Notes: generated by a model from the sequence alone, not told the origin. Positions 16,931-25,710 are shown, counted from the first letter of the stretch. The stretch is DNA of 32,039 nt from Candidatus Enterococcus wittei (GCF_002140175.1 NZ_NGMO01000005.1:178933-210971); one strand, 5' to 3'. Program-made: numbers and translations.

Positions 16931-18088
16931 ATGAAAAAAACAACCTACACTCGACGTAGCTTGAATGAATCTTTATGTTTGGAACACATCATAAATAATC
17001 CAGCTCTCTCACGGGCAGAGCTGTCAACATTGACAGGTCTTACCAAAGCAACGATTACTTCTATTGTTAGAAAACTGATGATGGATCATTTAGTCATTGA
17101 GACTGGTATCGGTGAATCTAGTAACTTAGGTGGCCGTAAGCCTATAATTTTACAATTCAATGGTAAAGCAGGACTCTCGATTTCGATTGATATTGGGTAT
17201 AATTATATCTATAGTTTGCTTAGTTTTCTTGATGGTGAAGAAATCCAGTTGATCCAAAAGAAGCCCATTATTGTAGATGAAGAAACAATCACTGCTTATC
17301 TCTCAGAAATGTTTTCTACCTTCGAACAAACCATGCCCCAAACAGAATATGGGATCATTGGTGTGGCTATTGCGGTTCATGGTCCTGTTTACCAGGGTGA
17401 ACCCATTTTTGCTCCTCATTATAATTTTGATCATCTTCCATTTCGTAAAATCACTGAATCGCTTAGGGACTATCCAGTTTACTTGGAAAATGAAGCAAAT
17501 CTTTCGGCTCTAGGAGAGTATACTTTTACGGCTAATTCAAAAAATTTAGTCAGTATCAATATGCACAGTGGGATTGGAGCAGGGATCGTCAAAAATGGAA
17601 TTTTAGAAATAGGAGATCATGGATTTGCCGGGGAAATTGGTCATCAAATCATCGTGATTGATGGTAAAGAATGCCGATGTGGCAATCACGGTTGTCTAGA
17701 AATGTACGCCGCTAATAAAGTCTGTTATGAACAATTCGCACAAAAAAAAGCGATGTCTTATGTCAATGCGATTATTCTTCGAGAATACTATCAAAACAAA
17801 GATAGTGATGCAATCCAAGTCGTGGAAGAAAATATCAACTATTTAAGCATTGGTATCAATAACTTGATTGCTCACTATGATCCGGCAATGATCGTTCTGA
17901 ATAGCTCCCTTTATCGTGAAATCCCAGAAATGATTGAAAAATTAAAAACTAAATTACCCGATCATTTTTCAAAAGATTTAGTTATCCGCAACAGTTCTTT
18001 AAATGAAAAAGCAACCCTGTTAGGTGGATTAGTTTTAAATCTCCAACATTTTTTGGAAATCGACCAATTAAAACTACATTCATTTTAA
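16931..18088 (+). CDS. xylR: Xylose-responsive ROK-family repressor XylR
   Basis: A 385-residue ROK repressor. An N-terminal winged helix-turn-helix (about residues 15-75: LSRAELSTLTGLTKATITSIV, then the wing) binds DNA. The ROK domain follows, with SIDIGYNYIYS, GIGAGIVKNGILEIGDHGFAGEIGH and the zinc-binding CRCGNHGCLE motif. I chose the ATG at 16931 because AGGAAGTG lies seven bases before it; an ATG at 16910 has no such site. It is transcribed away from xylA and should repress the xyl operon through the operator at 16702-16728 until xylose binds. Confidence 0.95.
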   Translation: MKKTTYTRRSLNESLCLEHIINNPALSRAELSTLTGLTKATITSIVRKLMMDHLVIETGIGESSNLGGRKPIILQFNGKAGLSISIDIGYNYIYSLLSFLDGEEIQLIQKKPIIVDEETITAYLSEMFSTFEQTMPQTEYGIIGVAIAVHGPVYQGEPIFAPHYNFDHLPFRKITESLRDYPVYLENEANLSALGEYTFTANSKNLVSINMHSGIGAGIVKNGILEIGDHGFAGEIGHQIIVIDGKECRCGNHGCLEMYAANKVCYEQFAQKKAMSYVNAIILREYYQNKDSDAIQVVEENINYLSIGINNLIAHYDPAMIVLNSSLYREIPEMIEKLKTKLPDHFSKDLVIRNSSLNEKATLLGGLVLNLQHFLEIDQLKLHSF

Positions 18089-18112
18089 AGAAAAAGCGAT
18101 AGCGATGTTCAT

Positions 18113-18165
18113 AAAAAAACTGTAGGAATCATCCATATCCAAATGAGTATCCTACAATCTTTTTG
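18113..18165 (+). terminator. Terminator of xylR
   Basis: TGTAGGA (18121-18127) pairs with TCCTACA (18150-18156), with an A-run before and CTTTTT after. It lies 25 bases after the xylR stop codon. Confidence 0.75.
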
Positions 18166-18348
18166 TCTATCAAAAATAGCTAGAGAGTTATGTCACTTCA
18201 TCCATCTGGTCTTAGTAATCATTACAATTTTATTTAGAACAGGTATATTGCCTTTACTATCTTTTAACTAACACGTTTTTATCTTGTTTGTGACTATGGG
18301 ATAAAATATTAACTCAGATACAAAGGAAGAAATTAAAAATTGAGGAGC

Positions 18349-18510
18349 GTGGGATAAAAGTATTATTTACTCTTGTTTCACACTCTAAATACGTATAAAC
18401 GGTGGAATCAGAAGCAACTCCTTCGATAATAAGCTGAAATTCACTAAAATTTGAAAAGCAATTTTCGTGAATTACTTCTTATTTCTCGGAGTTAACCACT
18501 TCTGTCCCAC
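18349..18510. repeat. MITE-like element of about 162 bp
   Basis: The ends GTGGGATAAAAGT (18349-18361) and ACTTCTGTCCCAC (18498-18510) are inverted repeats with two mismatches over 13 bases. Inside is a second inverted repeat: AATTCACTAAAATT (18438-18451) with AATTTTCGTGAATT (18460-18473), one mismatch. No coding frame fits. The layout of terminal repeats, internal hairpin and no gene resembles a non-autonomous miniature element. Confidence 0.6.
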
Positions 18511-18529
18511 CCCCTTCGTTACTCTTGCT

Positions 18530-18572
18530 ACTATCATTTCTAGAACGGATAAAACTTTCTAGAAATGATAGT
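18530..18572. repeat. Perfect 16-bp inverted repeat
   Basis: ACTATCATTTCTAGAA (18530-18545), an 11-base loop, TTCTAGAAATGATAGT (18557-18572). There is no T-run on either side, so it is not a simple terminator. It lies 20 bases after the MITE-like element. Confidence 0.7.
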
Positions 18573-18676
18573 GAATTGGAAAACTGTTATATCCTTATCA
18601 ATGGCTAACTTTGATGTGCATAGATAGCTAAATCAGTCTGATTTGGCAAAAAACATTTTTTTGGAGTAAAGGAAAA

Positions 18677-18717
18677 GAGAACACCTGAAGATGTTTCTTC
18701 AAGTGTCCTCTTTTTTT
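18677..18717. terminator. Terminator of the WxL-protein gene
   Basis: GAGAACACCTGAAGA (18677-18691) pairs with TTCTTCAAGTGTCCTC (18695-18710) with small mismatches. On the minus strand it is followed by TTTTCCTTT, and on the plus strand by TTTTTTT, so it can work in both directions. It abuts the stop codon of the WxL gene. Confidence 0.8.
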
Positions 18718-21043
18718 AATTTCCAGGCACATCATTTAAAGACCAATTAATTGTCGCCTTATATGACTTCCCAGCAGCAATTGTACTCCCATTAGCATGT
18801 AATTTCACTTTGGAATAATTCAATTCCCACGTTCCTTGACCGGTACCTGTTGTTGCATTCATCACAGGAACAGCTGCTCCATCTTCTTGAAGTGTAAAAT
18901 CAAAAGCTTTAGGCGCTATAGCAGTATTTCCTGTGGCTGTGTTGAGACTTGCGGAAGAAAAGCTGAGACTTGCACCTGAAAGAAAGGTTCCAATAGGTGC
19001 AGTTGTTGGATTCGCCATAGGGTCTGCGGTAAATTGTTGCGACAATTTAGCTGTTACGCTCCATCCTTTATTAGTGAAAGACTCATCCGTGATTTGTAAG
19101 GCGGTGCTAGAGACACTGTCATAAGATCCATTACCTGATTGCAAGCTTTGTGTCCCAAATTCAACCGTTGGAACCTTATCCAATGTTGGTAAAGCTGGCG
19201 GTGCTACTACATTGATTGTAAAAGCAGTGCTGCCTGCTAGATAATATTTGTTCTTTCCTGCAGCTAAAGCAGCCGATAAGCTAGCATACGTTTTCCCATC
19301 TGGACCAGTGACATCTTTCACGCTTGCCCCTGAAGGGAGTGCTGGTAAGCTGCTACTTGGGTCTTTGATTATACCACCTGTGACCCCTGTTTCAGCAGGG
19401 ATCGTAGGTAACCCAGGAGCGTTAGGCCTAGTACCATCAACATATTTATAGGTAAAGTTAGCAGTTGCTTTGTCAGCTGTTAGATAGACACTAAAATGAT
19501 TTGCCCAAGAGTTATTAGCTGCATCATCAAAGGTCGGATTTCCCGTAATCGCAGTAGATAAATCAGCATACGTTTTCCCACTCTTTCCATCTGGTCCTAC
19601 CACATGGTCGACTTTATAACCTGCTGGTACACTGAATGTTGGTACTGTTGTAATAGTACTTCCATAGTTACCTGTAATTGTAGCAGGATTTGGCGTAGGA
19701 AGAGTTGGAGCAAAACCTTGTGTGACAGTTGTAGTTGAAGTCGGGCTACCACCTGTTAACCCAGTGATATTGTCGGTCACAACACCTGTACCTGGTGTAC
19801 CTGTCGTGTAATAAGTCTTAAAATCTGCTGTTTCTGTCACGGGAGTGTAGTAAACATTGATGGCATTAGGGTTGGCTTCATTATATTCATCATAATTGGC
19901 AACCGTAATCGAGCCACCACTCGAATAAGTATACCCATTAATAGTTGGTGCACTATAAGTATAATTATCAGATGGATTTGCTGTTCCATTTGTGACTCCT
20001 ATGACATCTCCTGTATTAGCTGTAATCGTAGAAGCAGCTACATTTTTAATTGGCTGGTTCGTTGTTTTATCGATAAAGTTCACAGGGAATGTTGCAGTCC
20101 CACGTGAACCTGTAAAGGAGGCTCTATCATTCGCATTACCTGCTTGGATCACACCAGTATTGTTCCCAGTAATAGCCAAACTTCCAAAAGAAATGTTCTT
20201 TTTGATCGTAATTGTTCTTGAAATCGTCTTTGGACCATAAGCTCCATTGTTATTATAGCCACTATCGGGAGTGGAAGTGAGTGACAAGGTTCCTGTGTAT
20301 GTGCCATTCTTATTATCCACAATATTTGACCACGTCATTGTCTGCACTTCCGAACTATAACGTTTAGACAAAGATCCTTGGAACTGTAATGGTGCAGAAG
20401 CTTGGACCCAAGGAACTGTGGAAGAAGTGGATTGTTCGATTACACCTGTTTCATTTGTTTTACGAATTTCAATGATGTCTTGGCCTTTATTTGTACCAGT
20501 GGGACCATCAAAGCCACCATTGTACCAAATATCTCGCCCGACAAAAAAACTATCTTTTAAACCAGAAATCCCCAGATTTTGGCCTGTTGCATTTGGTGCA
20601 TTTTGCGTAATTGTTGCATTATTAGCCGGTGTCAGGAAAAACCCAGCGGCATCTCCCATCTTCCAAACATCTGCCTTATCGTACCAATAAGGGGTTTTAA
20701 TGGTTAAGGGTTTTGAAAAATCAAGAGTTGCTGCTACTGATTGATACACCCAAGAGCTTTTAACTAGATTAGCTAACCATAAATAGTTGTTTCCTGAAGG
20801 ATCCCACTTCCACCAGTTACTGCTTCCTGCCAGTATCGTCCAATTATTTGGATTTTGTTGGAATGTATTATCAAGTGTATGATTGCCTGTATCTGAATTT
20901 TGCCCAGGCACCAATGTTCCAGAAACAGTAGTAGCAGCTTCCACTTTAGACTCAAAAGCATGGTTTAAAAGAGTAAATGGAAGCATAGAAATAATTGATA
21001 TTCCTGCAATTACTTTAGATAAAAGTTTTTTCTTTCTTTTCAT
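18716..21043 (-). CDS. Secreted lectin-like WxL-domain surface protein
   Basis: A 775-residue protein. MKRKKKLLSK plus a hydrophobic stretch and VEAA give a signal peptide (about residues 1-38). Residues of roughly 45-300 resemble an L-type lectin fold (GDAAGFFLTP, GISGLKDSFFVGRDIWYN). A MucBP-like segment follows (VNFIDKTTNQPI...GYTYSSGG...INVYYTP), then further beta-rich modules. The C-terminal 150 residues are a WxL domain with NKGWSVTAKL, GQGTWELNY and a final ATINWSLNDVPGN. WxL domains hold proteins non-covalently to peptidoglycan in enterococci. I chose the ATG at 21043; a TTG at 21073 lacks a better site. A role in adhesion to glycans is inferred. Unlike many WxL genes it is not in a cluster with DUF916 genes. 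Confidence 0.85.
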   Translation of the reverse strand: MKRKKKLLSKVIAGISIISMLPFTLLNHAFESKVEAATTVSGTLVPGQNSDTGNHTLDNTFQQNPNNWTILAGSSNWWKWDPSGNNYLWLANLVKSSWVYQSVAATLDFSKPLTIKTPYWYDKADVWKMGDAAGFFLTPANNATITQNAPNATGQNLGISGLKDSFFVGRDIWYNGGFDGPTGTNKGQDIIEIRKTNETGVIEQSTSSTVPWVQASAPLQFQGSLSKRYSSEVQTMTWSNIVDNKNGTYTGTLSLTSTPDSGYNNNGAYGPKTISRTITIKKNISFGSLAITGNNTGVIQAGNANDRASFTGSRGTATFPVNFIDKTTNQPIKNVAASTITANTGDVIGVTNGTANPSDNYTYSAPTINGYTYSSGGSITVANYDEYNEANPNAINVYYTPVTETADFKTYYTTGTPGTGVVTDNITGLTGGSPTSTTTVTQGFAPTLPTPNPATITGNYGSTITTVPTFSVPAGYKVDHVVGPDGKSGKTYADLSTAITGNPTFDDAANNSWANHFSVYLTADKATANFTYKYVDGTRPNAPGLPTIPAETGVTGGIIKDPSSSLPALPSGASVKDVTGPDGKTYASLSAALAAGKNKYYLAGSTAFTINVVAPPALPTLDKVPTVEFGTQSLQSGNGSYDSVSSTALQITDESFTNKGWSVTAKLSQQFTADPMANPTTAPIGTFLSGASLSFSSASLNTATGNTAIAPKAFDFTLQEDGAAVPVMNATTGTGQGTWELNYSKVKLHANGSTIAAGKSYKATINWSLNDVPGN

Positions 21044-21519
21044 AACGTTCTCTTCTTTCTTTTGGGATAGCAAAACTACTACTTCTATTTATTGAGTAGC
21101 GTTTATTCAGTACTACAGTGACTGATCAAAAATTCGGATTCACCTACATAAGATACACCTGATAACACTTTTTTTCATCTTAATTTCACATACGTTGATG
21201 TAAAAAAAATAAACTTATTTTCTAAAAATAGAGGAATCTGATTCCATTTCTTACTACGAATAAACCTTCGTTTATTAGAATAGTTTCAACTTGCTATATA
21301 TTAACAAAAAAATTGAGCTATCCTTTATATTTTATTTAAAAAAAAAATGAAAAATATTAATAGAGTATTGCTCCAAATTGTCTCTGGATAACGGATCACA
21401 AATAAAAAACAATAAATAATAATTCCACAGTAAAACAATAAAAAACAATCAAATAGTAGGTTTTCTTGTCATAACTCTATATAATGTAGGTAAAGATATA
21501 CTCTATAGGGGGTGTTGAA
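21044..21519. promoter_or_regulatory. Divergent control region of the WxL gene and its neighbour regulator
   Basis: An AT-rich region of 476 bases with no gene. AATAAAC (21260-21266) and GTTTATT (21271-21277) form a perfect 7-bp inverted repeat, and GTTTATT recurs at 21101-21107 close to the WxL start. Short direct repeats like AAAACAATAAA lie at 21402-21446. A perfect TATAAT at 21480-21485, with a poor -35, may serve the regulator gene. These are candidate binding sites only. Confidence 0.4.
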
Positions 21520-23010
21520 ATGAACAACTACTTTCTCAACTACAAAGAAAATGAAATCATGCAATTTTTCCAATATTGTTATATGAACAAAAAAGAGTAT
21601 TATCCCAAAAAAAATATCCAAGAAGTACTAGGGATTTCGGAATATCGTTATAAAACGATTGCCCATAGTGTCGAGGAAATCAATGCAGAATATCCGACAT
21701 TTCAATTTCATTATGATAAACATGGGCTATCGATCCATTTTACAAATGAATTCCTTTTACTTAAGGTATACATTCTTCTTTTTAAAAAGACTGTGGGTTA
21801 CAAATTCCTCCTATCTATTTATAAAGAAGAATTTCAAAACTTAGATCATTTTTCTGCCTCTGTCCACTTGCATCCGCAAAGTGTTCTACCTAAGCTTAAG
21901 CCAGTTCGAACATTATTAAAAAATCATTCTCTCGAATATCTATTATTTAAAAAGAAAATAAATGGTGACGAATATCGTGTACGTCAATTTTTCTTCGAAC
22001 TTTTTTGGCACTTGCATGATGAGGAAGACCCGATTATTCCTGAATATCCTGAAAGCTTTCAAGCCTTGACCACCATGCTAAATGAATATCTGCCGATGTA
22101 CTCCCGAGAAGATACACGAAAATTGTATCTATTTATGAAAATCACACAGCAAAGACTTAAAAATGGCCATCATATCTCTAACTTGCCTGATGTGATTAAA
22201 GAAATCAAAAATCCTTTAATTACATTTAAGACGTTCCAACAGCAGATACAAAGTAAAGAAATCTCAACTCGCTTCTTTCAAAAACGTTTAAGTGATGATG
22301 AAGTAGTTTTTCTCTACTATGCATTTGCGATCGTACCGACCTATATGTATCAAGGTCAGCAGGATTTCCCAGCTTTTCGTGACTTCTATACTGATGAATA
22401 CAAGATAATCGAGCATTCCATACTTGAAACTCTTTTTCAGCAGACTAAGCGACAATTAACCACACAGCAGCAAAACTTTATTTCACTCAATATAATTTCT
22501 AGAATTACTTATTTCTTGAGCTTTGGAAGTATTGATTACGTTGTGCCTTATTCTGATTTAGAATACTTTTATATTAGGGATCCTATAAGAGATCATTACT
22601 TCAAATTAGTAGACAATATCATCTCACAGATTCCATTGAAGGATGAAAAATGGCGTCGGATTTTTGATAGTCGACCTTTTCGTTTTTCGCTTTTTCAATT
22701 ACTGATTTGGGTGTTTGATGAACATCACGATCCTGTCAAGGTAGCTATCTTGACCAAGTTTGGAAGAATCCATAAGGCTAGTTTGGTCAGACGTTTAGAA
22801 AATATCAACCCAAGACCAATAGAGGTTGTTGATTACGACCAGGAACCTGAAATCATTTTTTGTGATTTCCCTCTAAAAGAAGGCAGAGAGATCAATCCGA
22901 ATGCAGAAATCTTCTTCATTGGTGTCCAACCACCTCCAAATCAATGGGTAGAAATGGTGGATCTAATCGATACCGTCCGAACTAAAAAACAATTCAGCTA
23001 TTTATTATAA
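21520..23010 (+). CDS. Mga/AtxA-like transcriptional regulator
   Basis: A 496-residue protein with the layout of Mga-type regulators: N-terminal helix-turn-helix segments (about residues 25-75, NIQEVLGISEYRYKTIAHSV), an Mga-like helical region (about 75-180), then PRD-like and EIIB-like segments; the last 80 residues (VKVAILTKFGRIHKASLV to the end) look like the EIIB-like domain. GGGGGTG precedes the ATG. No membrane segment is present. It is divergent from the WxL surface-protein gene, and Mga-family regulators commonly control surface proteins in streptococci and enterococci, so that gene is its most likely target. The family call is moderately firm, the target inferred. Confidence 0.75.
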   Translation: MNNYFLNYKENEIMQFFQYCYMNKKEYYPKKNIQEVLGISEYRYKTIAHSVEEINAEYPTFQFHYDKHGLSIHFTNEFLLLKVYILLFKKTVGYKFLLSIYKEEFQNLDHFSASVHLHPQSVLPKLKPVRTLLKNHSLEYLLFKKKINGDEYRVRQFFFELFWHLHDEEDPIIPEYPESFQALTTMLNEYLPMYSREDTRKLYLFMKITQQRLKNGHHISNLPDVIKEIKNPLITFKTFQQQIQSKEISTRFFQKRLSDDEVVFLYYAFAIVPTYMYQGQQDFPAFRDFYTDEYKIIEHSILETLFQQTKRQLTTQQQNFISLNIISRITYFLSFGSIDYVVPYSDLEYFYIRDPIRDHYFKLVDNIISQIPLKDEKWRRIFDSRPFRFSLFQLLIWVFDEHHDPVKVAILTKFGRIHKASLVRRLENINPRPIEVVDYDQEPEIIFCDFPLKEGREINPNAEIFFIGVQPPPNQWVEMVDLIDTVRTKKQFSYLL

Positions 23011-23023
23011 AAAATAAACAGTC

Positions 23024-23055
23024 GGCAGAGCTGTTTTCTCAAGTTCTGCCTTATT
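23024..23055 (+). terminator. Possible terminator of the Mga-like gene
   Basis: GGCAGA (23024-23029) pairs with TCTGCC (23045-23050), followed by TTATT. The stem is short. It lies 14 bases past the stop codon. Confidence 0.45.
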
Positions 23056-23124
23056 ACTCAGTACAGTGTATTTCTTTTATGACTACTTGATGGTCAACTG
23101 AGGTTTTTAGGCTCTATAATTTAT

Positions 23125-23169
23125 GGGACTGATGAATCAGAAATGATTCTTCCGTCCCATTTTCATTTT
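23125..23169 (+). terminator. Hairpin inside the left end of the IS
   Basis: GGGAC (23125-23129) pairs with GTCCC (23154-23158), and GAATCA (23134-23139) with TGATTC (23144-23149). ATTTTCATTTT follows. Such hairpins in IS ends can block read-through transcription into the transposase gene. Confidence 0.5.
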
Positions 23170-23245
23170 AGATATTAAAAAACATATCGTTCTCTAGTAT
23201 GATTAAATCACCACAAAATAAACAACTGAGAGGACGATATGCTCT

Positions 23246-24541
23246 ATGAATGATTCTATCAAAAAAATGCTGAGATTAGTAGACAAAAATTTAACCATTA
23301 CCGAGGTTACTTTCGAGACCCTGCACAAGAAAAAGACCTTAATCGTTGATGCGGTTCTTTCACCTGCTCCGTGTGCCTGTAAAAATTGTGGTTCTTCCGT
23401 GTTAGATGCGAATGGCAAGTCGATCGTTGTTAAAAATGGTAAGAAGAAAACGATGGTACGTTTTGACCCATACAATCATATGCCAATGGTCCTACGCTTG
23501 AAGAAGCAACGTTATACCTGTAAAAATTGTCGGAGAAACTGGACTGCTCAAAGTTATTTTGTCCGCCCTAGACATTCAATTGCCAATCATGTCAGATTCA
23601 AAATCATTTCTTTTCTAACTGAAAAAGTGTCTTTATCTTTTATTGCGAAAATTTGTCAGGTATCTTTAACAACCGTTATTCGTACATTGAAAGAGCTGAA
23701 ATGCTATCTACCAAAACCTTCCAAAAGCACTCTACCTCGGGTATTGATGGTCGATGAATTTCGTTCTCATACTTGCAAGGAAGATAAGATGAGCTTTATT
23801 TGTGCAGATGGTGAGACAGGCAAACTAATTGAGATTTTACCCACACGCAAATTACCTCGTTTAACCAACTATTTTCTAAACTGTGCCAATCCCGAAACGG
23901 TAGAATACCTAGTTACAGACATGAATGCCGCCTACTTCCAGCTCACAAAAAGCGTTCTACCAAATGCAAAACTTGTGATTGACCGTTTTCATATAGTCAA
24001 ACATATGAATCAGGCATTCAACGACTTTCGTATCCGAGAAATGAAAGAACTACGTGAGAGGGGGCAACATAGTGAAGCCGAAAAACTGAAAAGGAACTGG
24101 CGCTTTCTGTTAAAAAATCGTGAAAATATTAATCATTATGACTACAAAACATGGCGAAGTTTCCGAGCGCCTAAATACCCACTTCTTACCGAAGCCATGA
24201 TGATTGATCGATTACTTGCTTTTTCAACACCTCTCAAAGAGACATATACTGTTTTTCACGAGTTGTTGGAAGCTTTTCGTGCCAAAGATCCCAACTTGTT
24301 TTTCTCCTTATTAAAAGAACTTCCAGAAACGCTAGACGACAGCTTTCGAACGAAGCTTCAAAACCTTCTATCCTATGAAGAAGGGATCACCAATGCGCTG
24401 GTTTATCCTTACTCTAATGGAAAAATAGAAGCGAAGAATACCCATATAAAGACAATGAAACGAGTATCTTACGGATTTAAATCATTTGAGAACATGAAAA
24501 TTAGAATCTTTTTGATCAATCAATTAATCAAAGTGAAATAA
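23246..24541 (+). CDS. tnp: ISL3-family transposase
   Basis: A 431-residue transposase of normal length. The N-terminus has the zinc-binding pairs CACKNC and CKNC about 45 residues apart, followed by a helix-turn-helix region (VSLSFIAKICQVSLTTVIRTL). The DDE catalytic residues are in VLMVDEF, VTDMNAAY and GKIEAKNTHIKTMKR, with DRFHIVKHMNQAFN between the second and third. GAGAGGA lies about 11 bases before the ATG. There is no frameshift or stop, so the protein may be active. The gene fills almost the whole element between the two inverted ends. Confidence 0.95.
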   Translation: MNDSIKKMLRLVDKNLTITEVTFETLHKKKTLIVDAVLSPAPCACKNCGSSVLDANGKSIVVKNGKKKTMVRFDPYNHMPMVLRLKKQRYTCKNCRRNWTAQSYFVRPRHSIANHVRFKIISFLTEKVSLSFIAKICQVSLTTVIRTLKELKCYLPKPSKSTLPRVLMVDEFRSHTCKEDKMSFICADGETGKLIEILPTRKLPRLTNYFLNCANPETVEYLVTDMNAAYFQLTKSVLPNAKLVIDRFHIVKHMNQAFNDFRIREMKELRERGQHSEAEKLKRNWRFLLKNRENINHYDYKTWRSFRAPKYPLLTEAMMIDRLLAFSTPLKETYTVFHELLEAFRAKDPNLFFSLLKELPETLDDSFRTKLQNLLSYEEGITNALVYPYSNGKIEAKNTHIKTMKRVSYGFKSFENMKIRIFLINQLIKVK

Positions 24542-24546
24542 CAAAA

Positions 24547-24589
24547 AAATCTGAGAAAGAATGAGGTTCATTCTGACCCAGATTTGATT
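24547..24589 (+). terminator. Terminator of the transposase gene
   Basis: AAATCTG (24547-24553) pairs with CAGATTT (24579-24585), with an inner GAATGA/TCATTC stem (24559-24573). GATTTTG follows. It lies within the right part of the IS. Confidence 0.6.
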
Positions 24590-24651
24590 TTGCACAACTC
24601 ATCAGTCCTTATTGACAAAGAGCCAAAATTATTATCTGGAATTAATGCCAG

Positions 24652-24682
24652 AAAAAAAGCACCAGCAAGATGCCGATGCTTT
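24652..24682 (-). terminator. Terminator of the rplM-rpsI operon
   Basis: On the minus strand AAAGCATCGGC, loop ATCTT, GCTGGTGCTTT make an 11-bp stem with two G-U pairs, followed by TTTTC. It lies about 90 bases past the rpsI stop, and the IS ends only 28 bases beyond it. Confidence 0.8.
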
Positions 24683-24772
24683 AAATCTGTTAAATGCTTT
24701 ATAAGGTTCAAGCTGATTTGAACCAACTCGAACCAAAAAACTCTTGTAAACATTGATACAATAAGGAATTGA

Positions 24773-25165
24773 TTAACGTTTTGAAAATTGTGATGCTTTA
24801 CGAGCTTTCTTAAGACCTGGTTTTTTACGTTCAACCATACGTGCGTCACGTGTAAGTAACCCAGCACGTTTAAGAGCTAAACGGAAGTCAGGATCAACTT
24901 CTAGCAATGCACGAGCGATTCCGTGACGGATAGCTCCTGATTGTCCAGCGTAGCCTCCACCGTTTACGTTAACAAATACGTCATATGCGCCTTTTGTTTC
25001 AGTAACAGCGAAAGGTTGATTGATAACTTCACGTAAGTCAGCATGTGGAATATATTCTTCAACATCTTTTTTGTTTACGATAATTTTACCAGTTCCTGGT
25101 ACTAAGCGTACACGAGCAACTGCATTTTTACGACGGCCTGTGCCGATATATTGAACTTGTGCCAA
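24773..25165 (-). CDS. rpsI: 30S ribosomal protein S9
   Basis: A 130-residue S9 protein of the small ribosomal subunit. [25 protein letters not shown] at the start, [19 protein letters not shown] in the middle and the basic end [12 protein letters not shown] (the C-terminal tail that reaches the P-site tRNA) are hallmark features. AGGAGGGAATTTC precedes the ATG. It follows rplM by 15 bases, the usual conserved pair. Confidence 0.98.
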   Translation of the reverse strand: MAQVQYIGTGRRKNAVARVRLVPGTGKIIVNKKDVEEYIPHADLREVINQPFAVTETKGAYDVFVNVNGGGYAGQSGAIRHGIARALLEVDPDFRLALKRAGLLTRDARMVERKKPGLKKARKASQFSKR

Positions 25166-25180
25166 TGAAATTCCCTCCTA

Positions 25181-25624
25181 TTAGATTAAGTTTGTGATGT
25201 CTAAAACTTCTGGTTGTTGTGCTGCATGTGGATGTTCAGCTCCACCGTATACATTCAATTTTGTAAATTGTTTGCGGCCTAAAGTATTTTTAGGAAGCAT
25301 TCCTTTTACAGAAGTTTCGATCAAACGACGAGAATTTTTAGCACGCAATTCACCAGCAGAGATTGATTTCAATCCACCTGGATAGTTGCTGTGACGGTAA
25401 TAAATTTTATCAGTCGCTTTTTTACCTGTTAATTTCACTTTATCTGCATTAATGACGATTACGAAATCGCCAGTGTCCAAATGAGGGGTGAAAGTTGGTT
25501 TATTTTTTCCACGTAGTACAGATGCAACAACTGTTGAAAGACGTCCCAATGGAACATCAGTTGCGTCTACTACATACCATTTACGTTCTACTTCGCCTGG
25601 TTTGGCCATATATGTTGTACGCAC
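25181..25624 (-). CDS. rplM: 50S ribosomal protein L13, GTG start
   Basis: A 147-residue L13 protein of the large subunit, an early assembly protein that binds 23S r[52 protein letters not shown] and [21 protein letters not shown] are typical. I chose the GTG at 25624 (encoding [10 protein letters not shown] after the first residue) because GGAGG lies eight bases before it and the resulting length is normal. The longer frame up to 25705 would run back through the leader to about six bases from the -10 box. Internal ATG at 25609 is a less likely start. Confidence 0.96.
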   Translation of the reverse strand: MRTTYMAKPGEVERKWYVVDATDVPLGRLSTVVASVLRGKNKPTFTPHLDTGDFVIVINADKVKLTGKKATDKIYYRHSNYPGGLKSISAGELRAKNSRRLIETSVKGMLPKNTLGRKQFTKLNVYGGAEHPHAAQQPEVLDITNLI

Positions 25625-25705
25625 GTTAGTTTCCTCCAATTTAAGTTCTGATGTTTGACATACACTTCGAGTTTCCGGGGCTCTTTGTGGGGCAAACAAT
25701 ACCAT
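25625..25705 (-). ncRNA. rplM mRNA leader, candidate L13-type autoregulatory element
   Basis: The transcript leader between the promoter and the GTG start is about 80 bases. Leaders of rplM in Firmicutes often carry a structured L13-leader motif that allows feedback control by free L13. I have not folded or matched this one, so the call rests on position. Confidence 0.35.
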
Positions 25706-25710
25706 TTAAC

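Larger units (their letters stand above)
23110..24624 (+). mobile_element. ISL3-family insertion sequence, intact
   Basis: The element is about 1515 bp. The left end GGCTCT-N10-GGACTGATGA (with GG(G) alignment) is matched by the right end read in reverse (GGCTCTTTGTCAATAAGGACTGATGA): 6 plus 10 conserved bases in the 26 terminal positions. It encodes one full-length ISL3-type transposase. The bases outside (GGTTTTTA on the left, AAAATTAT on the right) do not form the 8-bp target duplication usual for this family. Confidence 0.85.

Noticed and set aside
21044-24772. Prophage or integrative element around the WxL gene and the IS
   Set aside because: No integrase, phage structural gene, relaxase or attachment-site pair is visible; only a single IS and small repeats.
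25625-25705. Longer L13 protein starting with ATG at 25705
   Set aside because: The start would fall about six bases from the -10 box and add 27 residues not usual in L13; GGAGG before the GTG at 25624 fits the normal length.
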